From Actinomycetota bacterium (GTDB lineage: Bacteria > Actinomycetota > Actinomycetes > Actinomycetales > Microbacteriaceae): 5,840 nt of DNA. Positions 1 through 4,560 of this stretch are shown piece after piece. The stretch lies in contig WLES01000062.1 in NCBI GenBank assembly GCA_009704155.1, positions 1 to 5,840 of the forward strand, read 5' to 3'. The position numbers and the translations under genes are program-made. Every line of letters begins with the position of its first letter. Within the stretch, counting starts at the first letter, position 1. The notes below the pieces were generated by a model. It did no database searches. It had not been told where the DNA came from and saw only the letters and a list, made by a program, of their open reading frames with translations.

Positions 1-188
1 CGACGCAACCGCGCGCCACTCACAATCTTCGACGTCGCCGGCCGTGCTCCGGATACGCAGTCAGGGCAGTGAAACCCGACAGCCGCCGCCGATTGGCAAT
101 CGCCGCAAATAGTGTTTCCACACCGCTGGCACAACACCCACGACTCGCGTTTGGGGTGGCGGTAACAAGTGCTCGACGACGCTGTCAT
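1..188 (-). CDS. Rhomboid-family intramembrane serine protease, N-terminal zinc-ribbon part (partial)
   Basis: The first 62 codons of a minus-strand gene that continues beyond the left edge. The N-terminus has paired cysteines, C8-x2-H11, C20-x2-C23, C28-x2-C31 and C41-x2-C44, including the stretches CYRHPKRESWVLCQRCG and FHCPDCV. This Cys-rich head (CYRHP..ES.VLCQRCG..IC..CQ) is the one I know from actinobacterial rhomboid proteases, where it precedes the six- or seven-helix membrane core. Rhomboids cleave substrate helices inside the membrane with a Ser-His dyad, but that core lies outside the window, so catalysis cannot be checked. The ATG start at 188-186 overlaps the cyclophilin stop as ATGA, which implies translational coupling. 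I see no strong Shine-Dalgarno of its own. A cyclophilin followed by a rhomboid is a common actinobacterial order, often not far from the replication origin. The family call rests on the N-terminal ribbon alone. Confidence 0.82.
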   Translation of the reverse strand, partial: MTASSSTCYRHPKRESWVLCQRCGNTICGDCQSAAAVGFHCPDCVSGARPATSKIVSGARLR

Positions 189-706
189 TCGACGGTGATG
201 CTCGAAATCACGACCGGTTCGATGGGCTTGTCATTTGCTCCGGTTGGGACGGCCTCGATCGCGAGAACCACCTTTTGGGAGTCAGCGTCAGTCACCGCGC
301 CGAAGATCGTGTGCTTTCCCTGCAGCCAGGTTGTCGGAACGGTCGTGATGAAGAACTGTGACCCGTTTGTTCCTGGGCCGGCGTTCGCCATAGCGAGGAT
401 GAAGGGCTCAGTGAACGACAGCTCTGGGTGGATTTCGTCACCAAACTGGTATCCGGGGCCGCCGTAACCCATTCCAAGGGGGTCGCCAGCCTGCAACATG
501 AAGTCTTTGATAATCCGGTGGAAGATAACGCCGTCATACAACGGAGTCGTCATCGCTTGCGACGTTCCGGGATGGGTCCACGCCTGTGTTCCCGTTGCTA
601 GGCCGACGAAGTTCTCGACAGTCTTCGGAGCGTGGTTCCCGTAGAGTTCGACGCGAATGTCGCCGTGGTTTGTGTGGATGGTTGCGGTCTGTGTGTGAAT
701 CGACAT
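185..706 (-). CDS. ppiA: Cyclophilin-type peptidyl-prolyl cis-trans isomerase, 173 aa
   Basis: Catalyses cis-trans isomerisation of X-Pro peptide bonds and assists protein folding. There is no signal peptide or membrane segment, so it should act in the cytoplasm. A single cyclophilin domain fills the protein. Visible family motifs are FHRIIKDFMLQAGDP (62-76), with R64 matching the catalytic Arg55 of human cyclophilin A, then F69, M70 and Q72; GTNGSQFFI (112-120), with Q117 and F119; and W127-LQGKH-132, with W127 and H132 matching Trp121 and His126. All active-site positions I can align are present, and the length is normal for a small bacterial cyclophilin. The ATG start follows GGGAG at 720-716 with a 9-nt spacer. 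The stop overlaps the rhomboid start by 4 nt, so the two form an operon. The symbol follows mycobacterial usage for the cytoplasmic actinobacterial cyclophilin and is less certain than the function. Confidence 0.95.
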   Translation of the reverse strand: MSIHTQTATIHTNHGDIRVELYGNHAPKTVENFVGLATGTQAWTHPGTSQAMTTPLYDGVIFHRIIKDFMLQAGDPLGMGYGGPGYQFGDEIHPELSFTEPFILAMANAGPGTNGSQFFITTVPTTWLQGKHTIFGAVTDADSQKVVLAIEAVPTGANDKPIEPVVISSITVE

Positions 707-729
707 TCCCCCATTCTCCCATCCTCAAG

Positions 730-758
730 TTGTGTCGTTGTCACGACAGGTCGATAAT
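730..758 (+). promoter_or_regulatory. Candidate sigma-A-type promoter for the gene at 776
   Basis: TTGTGT (730-735) and GATAAT (753-758) are separated by exactly 17 bp. The -10 matches TATAAT at five of six positions; the -35 keeps only the TTG. A start of transcription near 764-766 would leave a very short leader, with the Shine-Dalgarno almost at the 5' end. The assignment is by eye only. The region is also the 69-bp divergent gap to the cyclophilin gene, for which I found no convincing minus-strand promoter. Confidence 0.45.
733..748. promoter_or_regulatory. Short palindrome inside the promoter spacer, possible operator
   Basis: TGTCGT (733-738) and ACGACA (743-748) form a perfect 6-bp inverted repeat with a 4-nt centre. 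The right arm lies between the candidate -35 and -10, and the left arm overlaps the end of the -35. A dimeric repressor bound there would block the promoter. A 6-bp arm is short enough to arise by chance, so this is a suggestion only. No T-run follows, so it is not a terminator. Confidence 0.3.
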
Positions 759-763
759 GAAGG

Positions 764-770
764 AAAGGAG
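764..770 (+). promoter_or_regulatory. Strong Shine-Dalgarno fixing the start at 776
   Basis: AAAGGAG at 764-770 is followed by a 5-nt spacer and the ATG at 776. It is a near-ideal anti-16S match and the best ribosome binding site in the window. It supports expression of the small gene at 776-1141 and picks its reading frame over the antisense and shifted ORFs of similar length there. Confidence 0.7.
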
Positions 771-775
771 TAACC

Positions 776-1141
776 ATGGCCAAGTCATACAAACGAGAAC
801 TATCCGAACTCGGAAACGCGAGCGGTGCTGTTGCATCGAACGCGGGAAAAATTCTTGCGGACGCAGCACGGCTCGCCGCTCGTTACTCTCGCGACGAGAT
901 TGCTCCTCGTGCGCGCAGCGAGTATTCGGAACATCTTGTACCGCTCATTGCCAGTGGGCTGGCTGCCAGTCGCCGTTACCTCGGAGGCAAGGTCGTCCCC
1001 GCTAAGCGCTCGATGGGGTTCGGCGGTTTTGTTCTCGCGGGTCTTGGGGTCGCTCTCGTTGCCGGAGTTGCCTATGTCGCGTGGCAGACACTGCGCACCG
1101 ACGACGGCGCGTGGACAAACGACGACTTCGACGTTGACTAG
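776..1141 (+). CDS. Small conserved single-TM membrane protein of unknown function, 121 aa
   Basis: No known catalytic domain is visible. Residues 1-77 are basic and helix-prone, with the segment YSRDEIAPRARSEYSEHLVP around 37-56. Residues 82-103 form one strongly hydrophobic membrane helix. The tail is acidic, with AWQTLRTDDGAW around 102-113 and ending DDFDVD. I recall this layout, a basic helical head with an APRAR-like segment, one TM and an AWQTLR-x-DD-x-x-W-like tail, from small actinobacterial proteins near the cyclophilin gene. They are sometimes labelled 'DNA helicase' without basis. The single TM and positive-inside rule suggest a cytoplasmic N-terminus. The start is well supported by AAAGGAG 5 nt upstream and a candidate promoter. 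It is divergent from the cyclophilin gene and convergent with the flavocytochrome gene, sharing the stop tetranucleotide CTAG. Function is not known. Confidence 0.82.
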   Translation: MAKSYKRELSELGNASGAVASNAGKILADAARLAARYSRDEIAPRARSEYSEHLVPLIASGLAASRRYLGGKVVPAKRSMGFGGFVLAGLGVALVAGVAYVAWQTLRTDDGAWTNDDFDVD

Positions 1142-2712
1142 GCGTCGACCGTAATTTCGCTTGTCTGCGAGCGCGAAACGCACGGGTAAAACACCTGCAT
1201 TTCGTCCTTCAGCTCGTCTGGCATGACGCTGTCGAGGTGAGCAGGAACCCCGTCAATTACTCGAAGTTCGCACGAGCCGCATACGCCTCGTCCGCACGAC
1301 GAGTCAACTGCCACGCCGGCATTTGTCAACGCATCAAGCACTGACTCATCTGCGCCAACTGAAACGGTCCGCCCAGTTGAGGCCAACCGAACAACCATCG
1401 GTTTCGCTCCGCCTTCAATTTCGCGAGCAACGGGGCTGAATCGTTCGAGGTGGGAGCGCGAAGCTGGAAGGCTCGACTCCACATCGTTCATGAGCGCTTC
1501 AGGTCCGCAGCAAAACACGTCTGCCGTCGATCTGTTGAGTAGAGAGGTGATGTTGAGTCGCCCATCTTTCGCGGATTCATGAACGCTCACGTTCTTCGGG
1601 TGCTTCTCAACGAGTTCGTCTACGTAGGCCATCGCGGCTCGCTCTTTACCGAGATAGACGAGCTTCCACTTTCGCCCAGCTGGGACAGACTCGATCATTG
1701 CGCGAATTGGTGTGATCCCAATGCCGCCTGCGACGAAAAGGTACTCCTGCGAAGGCACCATCGGGAAGTGGTTTCGAGGCCCGCTGACAGTGATGATTGA
1801 CCCGACCCTGATGTTGCGATGAATCCACGTCGATGCGGCGTTTTGGCCGTGGGTGTCGAGAACCGCAATGTCATAGCCCGTTCGGTCGGTTGGATCACCG
1901 CACAAGGAATACTGTCGCTCTCGGCCGTCAGCGAGATGGAGGGTGATGTGAGATCCGGCATCCCACCAGGCGACCCGTCCGCCACCGACAGGTATGAGCC
2001 GAATTCCCGCAACATCCGTCGCAGCCGCAGTAACCGATTGAACGACCATCGAACGCTTCTCGCGGCTGTCTTCCGACGCTGCGATGAGGAGAGAATCTGC
2101 TTTTGCCGCCTCTGCTGAGCGTTTGATCTCGGCGATGACAGCGTCTCGTGACGCTCGCTTATCCTTCAACGCCACGACAGCGAATCGAATGATGAGCGCC
2201 AACATACCCATAGTGATGACCCAGATGCTGACAGCACCGTACCACCAGGTTCCAACGTCCGACCCGGAATACGCAGCGTGAATGCCGATGGCGAAGAACA
2301 CGAGGTAAGCCGAATAGTGAATGCCCTTCCAGAACCACCTCGGCAGTTTGTCCATGAACAAACTGGTGACGTAGACGACGGTCATGATCCAGAAGGCGAC
2401 AACGCCGACCGCGAGCGCCAATTCAATGAGTGGCGTTGCGCCATCGTACGTCGCAACGCCAGGGATGAGGATGTCTGCGATGTCGAATTTGACGAACGGG
2501 TCAAGCGTGAGGGCGGACGTGTGAACGCCTGCGAGAATGACCGTCAGGGTGCTCAGGTACTTGTGAATGTCCTTGAGCCAACTCGGGTTGTCGAGGCCTC
2601 GAAACACCCTGGATGCAAGCAACACGCCCCACACCACAGAAAACGACATCAAACCCCACGCAACCATGGCGCTGATTCGGCTGACGTACCACCAGATGTG
2701 CGGGTCGTTCAC
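1138..2712 (-). CDS. NOX/ferric-reductase-like membrane flavocytochrome fused to a PDR-type flavin/NAD/[2Fe-2S] reductase, 524 aa
   Basis: Likely a transmembrane oxidoreductase taking electrons from NAD(P)H. Residues 12-182 hold about five membrane helices with a Ferric_reduct-like pattern. His50 and His64 lie in the second helix and His132 and His145 in the fourth, which suggests two stacked b hemes. Basic loops at 35-49 and 120-130 place the C-terminal part in the cytoplasm. A flavin-binding fold follows, with RQYSLCGDP (266-274) and GPRNHF (311-316), then the nucleotide fold with AGGIGITP (328-335) and FCCGP (400-404). The end is a plant-type [2Fe-2S] ferredoxin domain, C473-x4-C478-x2-C481-x29-C511. 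The flavin-NAD-[2Fe-2S] order and RQYSLC are typical of phthalate dioxygenase reductase/VanB proteins, so the flavin could be FMN rather than FAD. The GTG start at 2712 follows GGAAGGA with a 6-nt spacer and overlaps the apbE stop as GTGA. The acceptor (ferric iron, oxygen, quinone or a flavoprotein) is not determined by the sequence. Confidence 0.92.
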   Translation of the reverse strand: MNDPHIWWYVSRISAMVAWGLMSFSVVWGVLLASRVFRGLDNPSWLKDIHKYLSTLTVILAGVHTSALTLDPFVKFDIADILIPGVATYDGATPLIELALAVGVVAFWIMTVVYVTSLFMDKLPRWFWKGIHYSAYLVFFAIGIHAAYSGSDVGTWWYGAVSIWVITMGMLALIIRFAVVALKDKRASRDAVIAEIKRSAEAAKADSLLIAASEDSREKRSMVVQSVTAAATDVAGIRLIPVGGGRVAWWDAGSHITLHLADGRERQYSLCGDPTDRTGYDIAVLDTHGQNAASTWIHRNIRVGSIITVSGPRNHFPMVPSQEYLFVAGGIGITPIRAMIESVPAGRKWKLVYLGKERAAMAYVDELVEKHPKNVSVHESAKDGRLNITSLLNRSTADVFCCGPEALMNDVESSLPASRSHLERFSPVAREIEGGAKPMVVRLASTGRTVSVGADESVLDALTNAGVAVDSSCGRGVCGSCELRVIDGVPAHLDSVMPDELKDEMQVFYPCVSRSQTSEITVDA

Positions 2713-3677
2713 GAGTAATCCTTCCAGTTAGTCGTTTCGGCGCGAGATCCGTCGCGAAACAACAGAAGGGCGGCCGTTCCCAGCGTGGGAGCCCACGTGA
2801 GAAAGTCTGCCCGAATGAATCCGCACGTGGCGACAACTTCGGCGATTGAAGCGGAAACGGCAATCACGCTGACAGAGACAATCTCAGACTTCATTGATTC
2901 TCCGGTTGCTGGGTCGATTAAGTGGTGGCGCTCCTCGTCGTCCTTGGTCCACGTGCGCTTGAGCACCGATGAAGTGGCGACGGCACCATCAACAAGATTG
3001 ATCACCGCACTGTGTTCGCCGGTGACAAAAGGGTTCTCGATTCCGATTCGCCACCGCGAGTTGTCTGGCGGCGTCCCGACTATCCTCACGTCGCCGCCGA
3101 TTTCGATCAAGGCACCCAGTGCGCCAAGCTCGAGCGCGCGCGCAGCAAGAATGTCCGCGGCCAAACCTTTTCCGACCCCGCCTGGGTCGAGAGTCGCACC
3201 GCGCGGCAACGTGATTGTCGTTCCAGAGATCGTTGTCGTCGAAACATCAATTGGCCACACGGCAGACGCCGGTAACTGGGTTACGCGTGACGCGTCAACC
3301 CGGGAGACGTCATATCCCCCGGCAATCAAGCGGGGGAGAATTGTGGGGTCGTATTCACCCTCGGTTAGAGCAGCCGCCGCGAGCATCTCCATAACCAGTG
3401 TTACCGTGAGCGGGCTTACGGTTGTCGCTTCACCCTCAGCCCAGTTGAGTCGTTGGATATCACTGTCGCGCGAAAAACGTGTCCACAGCCGCTCAATCTC
3501 GCGGGTCGCTGATTCGAGCTCGCGATTCATGTCCTCGGTTCCGCCGACGAGCACCGTGTTTGCGGTTGTCCCCATTACCGCGAACGAATGGGTTGAGACG
3601 ATTCCTTCGCCACCGTATCCTGCGCGAAGAGCGTCGGAAACTATCGAATCGAAGGCGCGGTCACTGTGATCCGCCAC
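2709..3677 (-). CDS. apbE: FAD:protein FMN transferase (ApbE family), 322 aa
   Basis: ApbE enzymes split FAD and attach the FMN part covalently to Thr or Ser of target proteins, using Mg2+. Family signatures run in order: MGTTAN (35-40), FSRDSDIQRLN (68-78), GEYDPTILP (107-115), LDPGGVGKG (163-171), IEIGGDVR (191-198), WRIGIENP (209-216), VATSS (233-237) and HHLIDPATG (251-259). In the C-terminal metal-site segment the usual Ala-Asp pair appears as Ala279-Glu280 (SIAEVVAT), which I believe is a variant also found in actinobacterial members. There is no lipobox or signal peptide, so a cytoplasmic enzyme is expected, unlike the exported lipoprotein ApbEs of Gram-negatives. The GTG start at 3677 lies inside the previous gene (17-nt overlap), with AGGGGG rather far upstream (14 nt). 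The next start, ATG at 3575, would remove the conserved HSFAV just before MGT. A membrane redox partner follows with a GTGA overlap. Confidence 0.93.
   Translation of the reverse strand: MADHSDRAFDSIVSDALRAGYGGEGIVSTHSFAVMGTTANTVLVGGTEDMNRELESATREIERLWTRFSRDSDIQRLNWAEGEATTVSPLTVTLVMEMLAAAALTEGEYDPTILPRLIAGGYDVSRVDASRVTQLPASAVWPIDVSTTTISGTTITLPRGATLDPGGVGKGLAADILAARALELGALGALIEIGGDVRIVGTPPDNSRWRIGIENPFVTGEHSAVINLVDGAVATSSVLKRTWTKDDEERHHLIDPATGESMKSEIVSVSVIAVSASIAEVVATCGFIRADFLTWAPTLGTAALLLFRDGSRAETTNWKDYS
2719..2725 (-). promoter_or_regulatory. Shine-Dalgarno selecting the GTG start at 2712
   Basis: Read on the minus strand, GGAAGGA sits 6 nt before GTG 2712. It lies within the last codons of apbE, so the flavocytochrome is probably both coupled to apbE translation and able to recruit ribosomes itself. 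Confidence 0.6.
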
Positions 3678-4035
3678 TGGTGCCGTTCGTTCCCCCTGTT
3701 GATGGTGCAGGTGGCGCAGGGGTGGTTGGGGCCGCCGGAGTGGTTGTCGTTGGTGCAGCTGCGTTGCCAGTTGCGGTTGATCTCGTCGTGCCGCCCGTAG
3801 CTGTTGCTGTGGGCGCGACTACAGCCACGGCTGCTGGAGCCGGGTGGACAAATCGGTCAATCGATGCAGCCTGACGAGCAAAATCGGAGGCGATTACTTC
3901 TTGCGCGAGCTCAGCATTCGCCTCCCCAGCTGCTTGTGCTTCTAGTCCTGCTACTCCGCCAACCATTACTCCAGCGGTTGCGAGCGTTGCAAAGACACGC
4001 GACTTTGCTGCGACAAACATGCTCTTCTTAGTCAT
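3661..4035 (-). CDS. Small exported Thr/Pro/Ala-rich protein of unknown function, 124 aa
   Basis: No recognised domain. Residues 1-13 carry basic K3, K4, K11 and R13, residues 14-31 are hydrophobic, and AQA-A (33-36) is a plausible signal peptidase I site. A short helix-prone segment follows (EANAELAQEVIASDFARQA, 38-56), then SIDRFVHPAPAAV and a disordered Thr/Pro/Ala/Gly-rich tail (about 65-124) ending in TNGTSGGSQ. No Cys is present and no FMN_bind fold is visible. I place the start at ATG 4035, behind AAGGTG with a 9-nt spacer and 8 nt inside the upstream gene. An in-frame ATG at 4095 would add 20 Lys/Thr residues that merely re-read the upstream gene's acidic tail. The gene lies between the acidic exported protein and apbE, overlapping both, so a role with the redox enzymes is inferred. 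The shared TNGTSGGS links it to its upstream neighbour. Function unknown. Confidence 0.8.
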   Translation of the reverse strand: MTKKSMFVAAKSRVFATLATAGVMVGGVAGLEAQAAGEANAELAQEVIASDFARQAASIDRFVHPAPAAVAVVAPTATATGGTTRSTATGNAAAPTTTTPAAPTTPAPPAPSTGGTNGTSGGSQ

Positions 4036-4438
4036 CGTATTCTTCACCTTCGTCTTCGTCTTCGTGGTCTTCATCTTCGTGTTCGTCTTCGTCATCTTCT
4101 TCGTAACCGCCAGAAGCCGAACCCCCGCTCGTACCGTTGGTCGTTGGGGTTGTCGTGCCTGGCGACACTGTCGACGGGGTCGTTGAGGGCGAGCTTGGTG
4201 TGCCCGAGGTGACTCCGCTGTCGATCGCTGTGTCGACCGCGGGGTCGTTCACAGTAACAGTTGGAGAAGCTGGTGCCGTGGGTCCTGCCGTCGGGTCATT
4301 TGCCACAACGGCTGTGTCGCTGACGAGAGCGGAAAGGTCGGCAATTGTGAGGGCGCCCGTGTTCGCGGCTATTGTGCCAACACCGACACCGGCCGTTGCC
4401 GTAATGCCGACGAGCATGAGGGGGAGTTGAATGTTCAT
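4028..4438 (-). CDS. Small exported or anchored protein with a hyper-acidic tail, no Lys/Arg, 136 aa
   Basis: First gene of the redox operon; no recognised domain. Residues 4-25 form a hydrophobic signal or anchor segment that lacks the usual basic n-region. Residues 26-110 are Thr/Ser/Pro/Ala/Gly/Val-rich and probably disordered, including SGVTSGTPSSPSTTPST (74-90) and TNGTSGGS (100-107). Residues 113-136 hold 20 Asp/Glu in 24 positions, plus two His, one Gly and one Tyr. The whole protein contains no Lys, Arg, Cys, Phe or Trp. Possible roles are binding Ca2+ or metals, or an electrostatic tether; none can be proved here. An ApbE-like acceptor is conceivable at SGVT (74-77), but the site lacks the Asp-x-x-(S/T)-G-A-T form. 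The ATG start at 4438 has GAAG a few bases upstream. The 3' end overlaps the next gene by 8 nt. It is divergent from a response regulator that may control it. Confidence 0.78.
   Translation of the reverse strand: MNIQLPLMLVGITATAGVGVGTIAANTGALTIADLSALVSDTAVVANDPTAGPTAPASPTVTVNDPAVDTAIDSGVTSGTPSSPSTTPSTVSPGTTTPTTNGTSGGSASGGYEEDDEDEHEDEDHEDEDEGEEYDD
4031..4102 (-). repeat. Low-complexity GAA/GAC codon tract encoding the acidic tail
   Basis: About 72 bp with imperfect 3- and 6-bp periodicity. The plus strand reads as repeated CTTCGT units interrupted by CATCTT, GTGGTC and similar variants. It encodes residues 113-136 of the acidic exported protein. One frame over, the same DNA reads as Lys/Thr repeats, which creates a false N-terminal extension of the next gene. 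Simple tracts like this can change length by replication slippage, so tail length may vary between strains. Confidence 0.75.
4045..4050 (-). promoter_or_regulatory. Shine-Dalgarno selecting the ATG at 4035
   Basis: AAGGTG on the minus strand, 9 nt before ATG 4035 and within the last acidic codons of the upstream gene. It decides the start of the 124-residue protein over the longer in-frame ATG at 4095, which has only the GAA/GAC tract in front of it. Confidence 0.5.
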
Positions 4439-4560
4439 GTCTTCAGTGTGACGTTCCGGCCACCCGTGAACAACGAACTTTTTCCAAAAAACGTCAAAGG
4501 TTTCGGGAACGGCTTAGCTGGAGTTAGACACTCCGCCCTGATTCGTGGCACAGTCTAGGT
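4439..4560. promoter_or_regulatory. Divergent control region between the redox operon and the two-component system
   Basis: 122 bp that must hold promoters for both directions. TGACGTT (4449-4455) and AACGTCA (4490-4496) form a perfect 7-bp inverted repeat with centres 41 bp apart, close to four helical turns. Between them lie GAAC repeats 7 bp apart (4468-4471 and 4475-4478) and TTTTT-CC-AAAAAA (4479-4491). On the minus strand TTGACG (4497-4492) resembles a -35 for the redox operon, but no good -10 lies 16-18 bp beyond it. That would fit a promoter needing an activator such as the adjacent response regulator. No binding consensus is known for this regulator, so its sites cannot be named with confidence. 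Confidence 0.5.
4525..4554 (+). promoter_or_regulatory. Weak candidate promoter for a possibly leaderless response-regulator mRNA
   Basis: TAGACA (4525-4530), N18, CACAGT (4549-4554). The -35 matches five of six positions, and the -10 keeps only the A and final T of TAnnnT. Transcription would begin at or next to ATG 4561. No Shine-Dalgarno lies at a usable distance before that ATG, and leaderless mRNAs are common in Actinobacteria. The call is tentative. Confidence 0.3.

Noticed and set aside
69..467. 132-codon plus-strand frame opposite the rhomboid and cyclophilin genes
   Set aside because: Both opposite-strand genes carry unmistakable family motifs, and this frame shows none.
586..1005. 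139-codon plus-strand frame over the divergent promoter and the small membrane protein
   Set aside because: It crosses the intergenic promoter and runs in a different frame from the gene at 776, which has a near-ideal Shine-Dalgarno. Its Arg/Cys-rich product has no family look.
2785..3669. 294-codon open frame on the plus strand opposite apbE
   Set aside because: It lies wholly antisense to a gene with clear ApbE motifs, has no Shine-Dalgarno of note, and its Ser/Arg/Thr-rich translation has no family features. It is a by-product of codon bias.
3479..3874. 131-codon plus-strand frame across the apbE start
   Set aside because: Antisense to two overlapping real genes; its valine/proline/alanine run mirrors the Thr/Pro/Ala-rich tail.
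4036..4095. Longer N-terminus (ATG 4095) for the 124-residue exported protein
   Set aside because: The extra 20 Lys/Thr residues are the out-of-frame reading of the GAA/GAC tract. The ATG at 4035 has its own AAGGTG and gives a normal signal peptide.
4137..4430. 97-codon plus-strand frame opposite the acidic exported protein
   Set aside because: Val/Gly/Ala-rich antisense of a Thr/Pro/Ser-rich coding region, with no ribosome binding site. The minus-strand gene has operon context and a signal segment.
4479..4491. TTTTTCCAAAAAA as a terminator or hairpin
   Set aside because: A 2-nt loop cannot form a hairpin and there is no GC stem. It is more likely an A/T-rich promoter element.
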